A stretch of 5,660 nucleotides of DNA from Filomicrobium sp. Lineage in GTDB: Bacteria; Pseudomonadota; Alphaproteobacteria; Rhizobiales; Hyphomicrobiaceae. Shown here one piece after another: positions 1-5,660 of the stretch. Both the position numbers and the translations under genes were made by a program. Location of the stretch: contig JAJFHK010000460.1 of NCBI GenBank assembly GCA_021775655.1, positions 1 through 5,660 of the forward strand, given 5' to 3'. Every line of letters starts with the position of its first letter. Position 1 is the first letter of the stretch. The notes under the pieces are model-generated. The model saw only the letters and a program-made list of their open reading frames with translations. It did not search any database and had not been told where the DNA came from.

Positions 1-1605
1 CATGCAGGAGGGCAGCCGGAACCCGTATTCGGCCAGCGTTGCCTTGCGGCGGAAGTCGCCTCGGAACATGCCGCCGATTTGCGGACTGGTGACGTGGCTT
101 TCATCGCAGAAGACGAGCGCGTTGTCGGGAAGGTATTCAAATAGCGTCGGCGGTGGATCGCCCGGGCGGCGGCCGGTGAGATAGCGCGAGTAGTTCTCAA
201 TTCCCGCGCACGATCCTGTGGCCTCCATCATTTCCATGTCGAACATCGTGCGTTGCTCAAGGCGCTGAGCTTCCAACAACTTGCCGACCGCGTACAATTC
301 CTCCAGGCGCTGTTTCATTTCCTTTTTGATAGACTGAATCGCCTGCTGCAATGTCGGCCGCGGCGTTACGTAGTGCGAATTGGCGTAGACCTTGACGAGT
401 TCGAGATCGTCGGCTTTTTGCCCGGTCAGCGGATCGAATTCAGTGATCGACTCGATCTCGTCGCCGAACATCGTGACGCGCCAGGCACGGTCCTCCAAGT
501 GGGCCGGGAAGATTTCAACGGTATCGCCGCGAACCCGGAATGTGCCGCGCTGGAATGCCTGATCATTGCGTTTGTATTGCAGGGCCACGAGGTCGGCGAG
601 CAACTGCTGGCGTGAGATGCTGTCGCCGACTTTGATGGCAAACGTCATTGCCGTGTAGGTCTCAACCGAACCAATGCCGTAAATGCAACTTACCGAGGCG
701 ACGATGATGACGTCGTCACGTTCCAGCAGCGCGCGTGTTGCGGCGTGGCGCATGCGGTCGATCTGCTCGTTGATCGAGCTTTCTTTCTCGATGTAGGTGT
801 CGGTGCGCGGGACGTACGCCTCCGGCTGGTAATAGTCGTAATAGGAAACGAAGTACTCGACCGCATTGTTGGGGAAGAACGAGCGGAATTCCCCGTAAAG
901 CTGTGCGGCGAGCGTCTTGTTCGGGGCGAGGATCAGCGCCGGGCGCTGGGTTTCAGAGATCACGTGCGCCATCGTGAACGTCTTGCCTGACCCGGTAACA
1001 CCGAGAAGTACCTGATCTTTTTCGCGCGCGTTGACGCCTTGGACGAGTTCCTTGATGGCTGTCGGCTGATCGCCCATCGGTTTGAAATCCGAGACCAACT
1101 CAAAGCGGACGCCGCCCTCACTCTTATCGGGGCGTTCAGGACGGTGCGGTGTGAAATCGATCTCGGCACCGGCGACCACGGGATGGGCGGCCATCAACGG
1201 TTGCGTTTTGAGCAGTTCGCGCTGATTAGGCCCGCGCTCGTCAGGTTTGGCCAAGAGCGCATCGAGATAGGCAGTCAGGCTCATGTTGCCGGACGTTGGT
1301 GTCAGCGCCTGATTGCGGAGCGCCGGCAGCGCATCGGCACCGTGGTCGTATGCCACTTGCGGCGCTTCGTTGAACCCGCCTGCGATTTGCGCAGCGGCGT
1401 TGGCCTCCGATTCCGCCCTGACCTTCGCGGTTTTGCTTCTGCGGGCGGGTTTCGCCAAGCCCGGTGTCTGCGCAGCGGTCTCTTCCGGCGGCGGCGCAGG
1501 CTTGCCCGAGCGCCCACGCGACGGGCGCGGCTTTTTTGCGGCAGCCGTACTAGCTGCCTTCTTGGTGGTAGTGCCAGACGCTTCGGATCGGGGTGATTTG
1601 GCCAT
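1..1605 (-). CDS. uvrB: UvrABC excinuclease subunit B, N-terminal 535 residues (cut by window edge)
   Basis: UvrB is the damage-verifying, helicase-fold ATPase of cytoplasmic nucleotide excision repair; it receives lesions from UvrA and recruits UvrC. Visible in the translation are the Walker A motif GVTGSGKT (residues 202-209), the beta-hairpin and tyrosine cluster [14 protein letters not shown] (251-264), and the Walker B/motif II box DESH (501-504). The spacing from the Walker A lysine (208) to the DESH aspartate (501) is 293 residues, as I recall for E. coli UvrB (45 and 338), so the core is intact. The UvrB-specific UvrA-interaction domain lies between them. Helicase motifs IV-VI and the UvrC-binding C-terminus are beyond the window. 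About 163 residues precede the usual start; the first 60 or so are rich in Ala, Lys, Pro and Ser and look disordered. The chosen start is the ATG at 1605, though no clear Shine-Dalgarno precedes it. An in-frame GTG at 1626 is an alternative, and a stop codon at 1654-1656 bounds the frame. The residue before DESH is Cys, where Ile or Val is usual. Confidence 0.97.
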   Translation of the reverse strand, partial: MAKSPRSEASGTTTKKAASTAAAKKPRPSRGRSGKPAPPPEETAAQTPGLAKPARRSKTAKVRAESEANAAAQIAGGFNEAPQVAYDHGADALPALRNQALTPTSGNMSLTAYLDALLAKPDERGPNQRELLKTQPLMAAHPVVAGAEIDFTPHRPERPDKSEGGVRFELVSDFKPMGDQPTAIKELVQGVNAREKDQVLLGVTGSGKTFTMAHVISETQRPALILAPNKTLAAQLYGEFRSFFPNNAVEYFVSYYDYYQPEAYVPRTDTYIEKESSINEQIDRMRHAATRALLERDDVIIVASVSCIYGIGSVETYTAMTFAIKVGDSISRQQLLADLVALQYKRNDQAFQRGTFRVRGDTVEIFPAHLEDRAWRVTMFGDEIESITEFDPLTGQKADDLELVKVYANSHYVTPRPTLQQAIQSIKKEMKQRLEELYAVGKLLEAQRLEQRTMFDMEMMEATGSCAGIENYSRYLTGRRPGDPPPTLFEYLPDNALVFCDESHVTSPQIGGMFRGDFRRKATLAEYGFRLPSCM

Positions 1606-1727
1606 GGAGACAATATGGCGCGCCACGCCCTCTGGATCAAAGGGGGAAGCTGATCAATGGGATGAGCCTGCTGAGCGATGTGCACCAAGCCGGTTGTTTC
1701 GGTAGCGTCTATCCCCAAGTCATTGAG

Positions 1728-2075
1728 ATGGATAACCACCCGAAGGCCTTAATCCGGCAAGGCGACTCAGCTAACCCGAACAAGGCCGTCAGTTCCCGTG
1801 CACGCGTGTCGGCCGGGGGAATTCGATTGATTGCATATATTGCCATCCTGGGCGCAGCACTTGCGGGTTATGCCGGTTTGCAGCCGTGGGCCATCGCCGC
1901 AGCCGCAATCGCACTGGCTTCACTATCGTACGCAGAACATTACCGGCTCTACCACCGTGCCAACGAGATGGGCTTTGCAAACCTCGTCGATGGTGTCCTG
2001 CTACGGAGCTTCGGGAACGCCCTCATTGCCACTGGCGGGGCCTATGGGATGGGGCTTGTTTTGAGAGTTATTTGA
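1728..2075 (+). CDS. Small integral membrane protein of unknown function (115 aa)
   Basis: I do not recognise this family. The protein has a hydrophilic N-terminus of about 30 residues with several Arg and Lys. Two hydrophobic segments follow, at residues 34-50 and 53-68, separated by a short turn containing Gln-Pro-Trp. A charged stretch, AEHYRLYHRANEMG, comes next (69-82), and then a weaker hydrophobic segment rich in Gly and Ala (95-112). This suggests an inner-membrane protein with two or three helices. The gene is divergent from uvrB across about 120 bases, so the two may share a promoter region. It is convergent with the next gene, 12 bases away. The start is uncertain. The ATG at 1728 fits the hydrophilic N-terminus but has no good ribosome binding site. 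The in-frame ATG at 1662 would give 137 residues and has a GGGGGA run about 13 bases upstream, further away than usual. Codon use and composition match the GC-rich surroundings, which supports a real gene. Confidence 0.72.
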   Translation: MDNHPKALIRQGDSANPNKAVSSRARVSAGGIRLIAYIAILGAALAGYAGLQPWAIAAAAIALASLSYAEHYRLYHRANEMGFANLVDGVLLRSFGNALIATGGAYGMGLVLRVI

Positions 2076-2087
2076 AGGCAATTTGCA

Positions 2088-3230
2088 CTATGGAGGCAGC
2101 AACCAATCGGTATCGTATTCTTGGCGCTCTACTGTCTTCTTAACGCGATCAAGCCCCAATTCAGCGTTTGCCCGAAGCCTATTTTCATAGTCACGGACAA
2201 TAACTTTGCTCGTTGGAAGTTCCAATATGACAACTTCATATGCTGAACTTGCAAGACCGAGTTGTTCGTCTGCTATTGCATCGGCCGAGATAAAGTGGGC
2301 GACAAGTGCTGAGAGGTAGTGGAGCTCAGCCTGTTCAAGTAGGTCCCAGCCGTGAAATGGCCCGTAAGGCTCCCGCAAATCAAGCGCGGATTTTCCCACA
2401 TTTAGATTCGTATCCGATAGACGAAGCAGGGCATTGGCTCGATGAGCGCCCCGGCCAACGGTATTATCAGCCCGATTTGCACGCAATTTCTCGATTTGCG
2501 CCATCTCAGCTTGGTGGCGCTTGCTACGTGCAACTAATAGATCGCTCTCCCGTCCGCCTCTTAGCTTTTGAGCGGCGAGTTCGAAGCGTTTGTAAGCCTC
2601 ATCAGCTTGGCCGTATTCTCCCATCCTTCTAAGCTGATGCCCTTCGAGCTCCAACGCCTCAAGTCGACCAAAAAAATCGGGAACTGCGAGTGCTGAGCGG
2701 ATTTGGGTGAGAGCGAAGCCATCCATTCGTCGCCCTTTGGACCTATCGTGTAAAGACGCTGAATGGGCAGATGCAACTGCGGCTTGAACCAAGTGTGTCG
2801 CAGCGAGCTGCTCCTTGTGTGCCTGGAGTGCCTTCTCAGCAATCTCAATACGATCGGCAATTATTCGTCGGGCTGTTCGGAGATCTACATTGGCACTATC
2901 AGCGACGAATACTCCAGACGTTCCGAAATTCCAGCGGCGCTCTCTCAAAACGCGGCGAAGTTCACGGGGCGGAAAGACGGGTCCATCGAATTTCGTTTTG
3001 GGACCCGGTCGCTGGATTGACGCCAATAGCGCGGCATTGGCATCACGAAATCTACGGTCGTCAGTGACTAAGTATTGCTCAAGCCGCTCGTGCAGAATGC
3101 GTTCTCGATTGATGTACCATTTATAGGCACCAAAAGAACCTATCGCCGCGGCAATCAACTTGTCCGCATGGTTGCCGACGAACGAAACAACTTGGCCCAG
3201 AAATCCTTCGTCAGCCCCTATGGCCGACAT
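2088..3230 (-). CDS. Helix-rich, TPR-like protein with N-terminal membrane anchor, unknown function (380 aa)
   Basis: I cannot assign a family. Residues 11-40 form a hydrophobic or amphipathic stretch (LGQVVSFVGN, then ADKLIAAAIGSFGAYKWYI) that could anchor the protein in or on the inner membrane. A basic, charged helix follows (41-54, NRERILHERLEQYL), then a Pro-containing linker (73-90) and an Arg-rich patch (89-100). From about 118 to 365 the sequence is almost entirely predicted helix, with paired-helix character. The segment LEALELEGHQLRRMGEYGQA and the residues after it, to about 223, look like a tetratricopeptide-type helix-turn-helix; HYLSALVAHFISADAIADEQ (304-323) may be a further helical pair. 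No catalytic motif, nuclease signature or NTP-binding loop is visible, so a scaffold or adaptor role is an inference only. The ATG at 3230 was chosen as the first ATG of the open frame. The frame extends to a TTG at 3335 and a GTG at 3320, which would add a second hydrophobic stretch, and neither choice has a clear Shine-Dalgarno. Base composition is less GC-rich than in the neighbouring genes, which hints at separate acquisition. Confidence 0.75.
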   Translation of the reverse strand: MSAIGADEGFLGQVVSFVGNHADKLIAAAIGSFGAYKWYINRERILHERLEQYLVTDDRRFRDANAALLASIQRPGPKTKFDGPVFPPRELRRVLRERRWNFGTSGVFVADSANVDLRTARRIIADRIEIAEKALQAHKEQLAATHLVQAAVASAHSASLHDRSKGRRMDGFALTQIRSALAVPDFFGRLEALELEGHQLRRMGEYGQADEAYKRFELAAQKLRGGRESDLLVARSKRHQAEMAQIEKLRANRADNTVGRGAHRANALLRLSDTNLNVGKSALDLREPYGPFHGWDLLEQAELHYLSALVAHFISADAIADEQLGLASSAYEVVILELPTSKVIVRDYENRLRANAELGLDRVKKTVERQEYDTDWLLPP

Positions 3231-3444
3231 TATCCATTTGGCGGTTACCTCTGTCACATATCCATTTTCGACTAGGGCAAAAAACAGAATGCACAAATAT
3301 TCGCTGCCATCACACTCCACAACACACCCCCACAAACGCCGCCATGCAATGCCATCAATCTAGCGTTAACCATATCGGTCTGTACAGCCTGAGATTGTCG
3401 TCCTGCTTAGGATTTTGGCGACTCGTGCGGGTCTGAAAATCTCC

Positions 3445-3480
3445 GTCTCGACCTCCTCCCGAAGTTCCATGAATCGAGAC
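3445..3480. repeat. Perfect 7-base inverted repeat GTCTCGA / TCGAGAC
   Basis: GTCTCGA at 3445-3451 is repeated in exact inverse complement at 3474-3480, with 22 bases between the arms. It lies about 85 bases upstream of the start codon of the CHAP-like gene. It could be a dyad bound by a regulator or the base of a hairpin in the leader transcript. The loop contains the pyrimidine run CCTCCTCCC (3452-3460). The repeat is visible in the sequence; its role is unknown. Confidence 0.4.
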
Positions 3481-3495
3481 ATCCTGTCGCGCGGC

Positions 3496-3515
3496 GGGGT
3501 GCGCACGCCCCTTTT
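3496..3515 (+). terminator. Terminator-like hairpin in the leader of the CHAP-like gene
   Basis: GGGGTG (3496-3501) can pair with CGCCCC (3506-3511), including one G-U pair, across the four-base loop CGCA. TTTT follows immediately at 3512-3515. That is the arrangement of a short intrinsic terminator reading rightward, but the stem is only six pairs and the T run only four. It sits about 50 bases upstream of the start codon at 3566, with no upstream plus-strand gene after 2075, so it may act as an attenuator or leader structure. If transcription begins downstream of it, it plays no part. Confidence 0.35.
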
Positions 3516-3553
3516 CGCCACAATTCATTGATGTTCCCCGCACTGCACAAAAT

Positions 3554-3558
3554 GGGAG
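3554..3558 (+). promoter_or_regulatory. Ribosome binding site GGGAG
   Basis: GGGAG lies seven bases before the ATG at 3566. It is the best-formed Shine-Dalgarno in the window and fixes the start of the CHAP-like gene. Confidence 0.8.
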
Positions 3559-3565
3559 AATATCA

Positions 3566-4063
3566 ATGAGAGTCATGGCACTTGCTCTTATGTCTTCATT
3601 TCTTGCCTGCACATTTTCAGCACCCTCGTTCGCGCTGAAGCAGGGTGGGCTTTTCGCAGAGCGCAATGGCGCATGGTACGAGCAGGATTCGAACCGGCGC
3701 AGCAATCTCGGCGCGGGTGGCTACACCCAGCAGACCTACAAGCCGAAGAAAAAGAAGAAGGCGGCGTCCTATACCTACACGAAAAAATACACCGGCGGCG
3801 TCGGCAAGCGTCCGCGTAAATGGTGTGGGTGGTGGATGCGCACGCAGCTCGGCGGAGGTCCGCATCTCAACGTTGCATGGAACTGGAGCAAGTACGGTAG
3901 CCCATCGGGTCCGCAAGTCGGTGCAGTTGTCGTATGGCGTCACCACGTCGGCATCATCACCGGCCGCGCTGCCAACGGCAAGTGGATCGTCAAGTCCGGT
4001 AACGACGGTGGCCGCGTGCGCGAACGTGCCCGCTCGGTCAAAGGCGCGGTCTTCCGCATCTAG
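3566..4063 (+). CDS. Secreted CHAP/NlpC-P60-like cell wall protein (165 aa)
   Basis: This is probably an exported papain-fold protein of the CHAP/NlpC-P60 type, acting on peptidoglycan in the periplasm. Residues 1-23 form a signal peptide (hydrophobic core MALALMSSFLACTF, likely cleavage after SFA at 21-23). Cys15 gives a poor lipobox because Phe is at -3, so a lipoprotein is less likely. Residues 24-80 are a low-complexity linker containing a basic run, KPKKKKK (59-65), and Tyr/Thr repeats. The C-terminal domain (about 81-165) carries WCGWWMRTQLGGG with candidate nucleophile Cys87, then GAVVVWRHHVGIITG with candidate His127, then VKSGND with Asn146 as a possible third residue. The Cys-His-Asn order and the spacing fit CHAP-like enzymes. 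Whether it hydrolyses amide bonds is not shown, since small alphaproteobacterial members are mostly uncharacterised. The start is fixed by the GGGAG ribosome binding site and the signal peptide. It is transcribed alone and is convergent with the DUF1254/DUF1214 pair. Confidence 0.88.
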   Translation: MRVMALALMSSFLACTFSAPSFALKQGGLFAERNGAWYEQDSNRRSNLGAGGYTQQTYKPKKKKKAASYTYTKKYTGGVGKRPRKWCGWWMRTQLGGGPHLNVAWNWSKYGSPSGPQVGAVVVWRHHVGIITGRAANGKWIVKSGNDGGRVRERARSVKGAVFRI

Positions 4064-4081
4064 CGGTCCCGGTCAATCATC

Positions 4082-4108
4082 CCGGCACGGGCGATAGTCT
4101 CGTGCCGG
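4082..4108. terminator. Hairpin between convergent genes, possible bidirectional terminator
   Basis: CCGGCACG (4082-4089) and CGTGCCGG (4101-4108) form a perfect 8-pair, GC-rich stem with an 11-base loop, starting 18 bases after the stop of the CHAP-like gene. No T run follows directly on either strand; the nearest is TTTT at 4122-4125. Position between two convergent genes supports a termination or transcript-end-protecting role, but it is not a textbook intrinsic terminator. Confidence 0.55.
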
Positions 4109-4130
4109 AAGCTATCTAGGCTTTTCCGGC
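4104..4130. repeat. Second, overlapping inverted repeat GCCGGAA / TTCCGGC
   Basis: GCCGGAA (4104-4110) is the exact inverse complement of TTCCGGC (4124-4130), with a 13-base loop. Its left arm shares bases 4104-4108 with the right arm of the preceding hairpin, so the two stems cannot form together. It overlaps the last codons of the minus-strand gene ending at 4112. Confidence 0.4.
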
Positions 4131-4726
4131 GTGCAAGTGAATTGGCGCAGGCCGGCCTCGGTAAACGGGACATAGGCATGTCCGCGATCAGGTGCGCGCA
4201 GCACAATGATGCCTCTCGCGCTGCGCACGACCTGAGGCTTTTCCGAAGTGTCCGCTACGCCAAGGGATTCAGGTGTCAGCCCCATGAATCGCTCATCGGA
4301 TGGCAGGATGCGCAATCGCAGCGAGGTGATCCGCTCGTCCTCACCCGTCGCCGCGTACACATTGTCACCCTCAGGTGTGTGCAGCGCCACCGACCAGCCC
4401 TTGCCAGGAAGTTGGACACTGAGTCCAACCGGCGCCTGCGCGGTGTCGTATCGGCACATGGCGTAGCGGACGTCCGGCGTCAGAAACGGAAGGGGCTGGT
4501 TTTCTGGTGTGATCGGCGGCAGCACCACGACACTATTCAGTGGCAATATCGGCGATAGCCGATCGAACGCAGACCGGCCCATCAGCATCGGAGCGGCCAG
4601 AGTGGCGCAGATGTGCAGGATTCCCATTGCAGCGAGCGCGGCAGCCACTAGGCGCAAATCGGGTCGGATGGAAGCAAGCTTCTTGAAGAGCGCCAGTGCC
4701 CTTTCAGCAAGTGGGTGAAGCGTCAT
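4112..4726 (-). CDS. DUF1254-type inner-membrane protein (COG5436-like, 204 aa)
   Basis: This resembles the short alphaproteobacterial proteins carrying the DUF1254 domain (COG5436, from memory), whose biochemical function is unknown. There is one transmembrane segment at residues 25-46 (RLVAAALAAMGILHICATLAAP), after a basic N-terminus. The motif GRSAFDRLSPILPLN follows at 50-64, the family-like segment PLPFLTPDVRYAMCRYD at 78-94, and then a beta-rich domain, presumably periplasmic, to the C-terminus. Long DUF1254/DUF1214 proteins exist in which both domains are fused; here the domains are on separate adjacent genes. The ATG at 4724-4726 overlaps the stop of the upstream DUF1214-type gene by four bases (ATGA), so translational coupling is likely and the start is well supported. 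It is the last gene of the leftward operon. I am fairly sure of the family and have no evidence for a reaction. Confidence 0.83.
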   Translation of the reverse strand: MTLHPLAERALALFKKLASIRPDLRLVAAALAAMGILHICATLAAPMLMGRSAFDRLSPILPLNSVVVLPPITPENQPLPFLTPDVRYAMCRYDTAQAPVGLSVQLPGKGWSVALHTPEGDNVYAATGEDERITSLRLRILPSDERFMGLTPESLGVADTSEKPQVVRSARGIIVLRAPDRGHAYVPFTEAGLRQFTCTPEKPR

Positions 4727-5355
4727 CGACAGGCCACCCGCTTGATGACTGGCAAAACAATGGTCGCAGCTTCGGCTTCAGTGTCCCCGGCAATCGCCGC
4801 ATCGCTTTCGAGCAGCGTCATGGCAAGTGTCAGACGACCAGCGCCAGCCGTTGGGAGCCAGTTGCCGGGCCTTGCATCGCGCGCCAGAGTCACAGTGAAG
4901 GTTCCATCAGGAGAAATGGCAACTGTGTCGCTGGTGAAAGTATATCGGCTTGACGGATTAGCGATCAGCCGCCCCTGATCATCCAAGGCCGTAATGCTCC
5001 ACCAGCGCGCATCAAGCGTCTCTCCACTGATTTCATACTCGCAGGAAGAATGAAGTCGCAGCCCGTCACTATCGCGAGAAGCCTGATAGGTGTTGGCGAT
5101 ATCGGTGGTCAGGTTGAGCGTGCCGGAGCGAGCAAAGTGCGCCCGGGTATAGGGGTCGGCGTCAACGCGGCCCTCATGTTTCCATGTGCTCCACGGGCCG
5201 ACTTTTAGCGTCGTCAGTGAATTGCCAGCACTCAGCATGTAGTAGCTGGACCCGAGCCCCCCGATCAGCACAAGCCCCACAAAGATCGCCCAGTCGGAGA
5301 TCCGTAAGATAATGGCCTGGAGCTTCTTTTTTGCCCTGTGCAGGACGAATTGCAT
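4723..5355 (-). CDS. DUF1214-type membrane-anchored protein (COG5402-like, 210 aa)
   Basis: This resembles the short DUF1214 proteins of alphaproteobacteria (COG5402, from memory), of unknown function and typically encoded beside a DUF1254 partner. A basic N-terminus (RAKKK, 7-11) precedes one transmembrane segment (about 22-42), which implies a periplasmic C-terminal domain. That domain shows family-like stretches: VGPWSTWKHEGRVDADPYTRAHFARSG (quoted in part from about 52), SDGLRLHSSCEYEISG, ARWWSITALDDQGRLI and ARDARPGNWLPTAGAGRLTL. The single Cys in SCEYEISG and the invariant-looking DADPYTRAHFARSG and ARPGNWLPT stretches are typical of the family as I know it. The start at 5355 has no clear ribosome binding site. 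The gene follows a partial upstream gene by 87 bases and overlaps the downstream gene by ATGA, so the three probably form one leftward transcription unit, perhaps with an internal promoter in the gap. Confidence 0.88.
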   Translation of the reverse strand: MQFVLHRAKKKLQAIILRISDWAIFVGLVLIGGLGSSYYMLSAGNSLTTLKVGPWSTWKHEGRVDADPYTRAHFARSGTLNLTTDIANTYQASRDSDGLRLHSSCEYEISGETLDARWWSITALDDQGRLIANPSSRYTFTSDTVAISPDGTFTVTLARDARPGNWLPTAGAGRLTLAMTLLESDAAIAGDTEAEAATIVLPVIKRVACR

Positions 5356-5442
5356 GGTGAGTCTTTTTCGGGTTTCAGGTGACTGGGAACTCGGCCGAAC
5401 AGTCGTTGGCGGCGCGGCGGAAACGTATCACAACCAACCTGG

Positions 5443-5660
5443 TCAGGGATCGGATACTACTTTTCGAGAATCCAATTTCAATTCGGCCCGTTTATCAGGA
5501 TTAGCCGGATCCACCGCAGGTTGCGGGCTCGGTGCTTCAATGGGCTCGGTGCCATTTGCCTTGCGCATCGTGCTGACAAGCGCCTGCAATGCTTTGCGCG
5601 TCTTATCCGGTAATAGGCTCGCCGTCGTCGTTCCGGATGAAGGGTCCTTATAGGCCGGAT
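5443..5660 (-). CDS. C-terminal end of an unidentified protein (cut by window edge)
   Basis: A minus-strand frame is open from the right window edge to TGA at 5443-5445 and gives 71 residues. It begins PAYKDPSSGTTTASLLPDKT, continues with a likely helix RKALQALVSTMRKANG (21-36), and ends in a Pro-, Asp- and Lys-rich tail (PSPQPAVDPANPDKRAEL, then KLDSRKVVSDP). The charged, proline-rich, low-complexity ending is plausible for the tail of a larger protein, and the orientation matches the DUF1214/DUF1254 pair downstream. I cannot identify the protein from this tail. The competing plus-strand frame over the same bases has no recognisable content. Confidence 0.5.
   Translation of the reverse strand, partial: PAYKDPSSGTTTASLLPDKTRKALQALVSTMRKANGTEPIEAPSPQPAVDPANPDKRAELKLDSRKVVSDP

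Larger units (their letters stand above)
3231..3565. other. Intergenic region between divergent genes, with several inverted repeats
   Basis: This stretch has no convincing gene. The left part (to 3335) may instead be the start of the minus-strand gene if its TTG or GTG start is used. The rest would hold the promoters for the divergent pair, but I could not pick out a confident -35/-10 box on either strand. Palindromic elements seen directly are GTTAAC (3365-3370), CTGTACAG (3380-3387), a weak G-U-containing hairpin (3388-3393 with 3406-3411, followed by ATTTT), a perfect 7-base inverted repeat (3445-3451 with 3474-3480), and a terminator-like hairpin (3496-3515). The 34-codon minus-strand frame starting at ATGGAACTTCGG has no recognisable content and is not called. 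Confidence 0.6.

Noticed and set aside
1039..1596. Long plus-strand open frames opposite uvrB (also 253-615, 745-990 and 1313-1705).
   Set aside because: They are opposite-strand shadows of a clear uvrB frame; their translations are Arg/Leu-rich with no domain-like pattern.
2306..3126. Several plus-strand frames of 85-108 codons opposite the 380-residue gene.
   Set aside because: They are short, mutually overlapping, lack ribosome binding sites, and are best explained as shadows of the longer minus-strand frame.
3679..3705. On the minus strand GCCGGTTCGAATCCTGC resembles the T-arm of a tRNA.
   Set aside because: The putative T stem has a mismatch in the middle, no acceptor, D or anticodon arms can be built around it, no properly placed CCA follows, and it lies inside the CHAP-like coding sequence. 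It is a chance resemblance.
3355..3705. Minus-strand open frame of 116 codons across the CHAP-like gene start.
   Set aside because: It overlaps the signal peptide region of a well-supported gene with a strong ribosome binding site, and its sequence has no recognisable content.
5384..5410. GGAAC followed by CGTT (plus strand), resembling an EcfG general-stress promoter.
   Set aside because: The spacer is about 13 bases rather than the usual 16-17, and the orientation points away from the leftward operon.
5312..5653. Plus-strand open frame of 113 codons at the right edge.
   Set aside because: It overlaps the start of the DUF1214-type gene and the tail of the partial minus-strand gene, and its translation has no family-like features.

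Overview
The window looks like an ordinary chromosomal stretch from an alphaproteobacterium, most likely Hyphomicrobiales-like. The basis is the UvrB sequence (alphaproteobacterial style after the DESH box, with a long N-terminal extension), a paired DUF1214/DUF1254-type membrane protein operon, and a small secreted WCGWW-type CHAP-like protein of a kind I associate with this group. Base composition is fairly GC-rich. The exception is a central segment at about 2090-3360, which is visibly less GC-rich by eye.

Layout from left to right. Positions 1-1605 (minus) hold the first 535 residues of UvrB, the nucleotide excision repair helicase subunit; its C-terminal half lies outside the window. Divergent from it, 1728-2075 (plus) encodes a 115-residue membrane protein that I cannot name. 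Only 12 bases beyond its stop lies the end of a convergent gene, 2088-3230 (minus). This encodes a 380-residue, helix-rich protein with an N-terminal membrane-anchor-like segment and TPR-like stretches, also unrecognised, and possibly a lineage-specific insertion. A non-coding region of about 335 bases follows (3231-3565), with several short inverted repeats, one of which resembles an intrinsic terminator. It leads into 3566-4063 (plus), a secreted CHAP/NlpC-P60-like cell-wall protein with a strong ribosome binding site.

An intergenic hairpin region (4082-4130) separates this gene from a leftward operon: a partial gene (5443-5660), then a DUF1214-type protein (4723-5355), then a DUF1254-type protein (4112-4726). 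The last two overlap by four bases (ATGA) and are probably translationally coupled.

I see no tRNA or rRNA gene, CRISPR array, insertion sequence or transposase. No gene assembly here convincingly looks like a new multi-gene system. The least explained items are the 380-residue helical protein and the structured leader of the CHAP-like gene.
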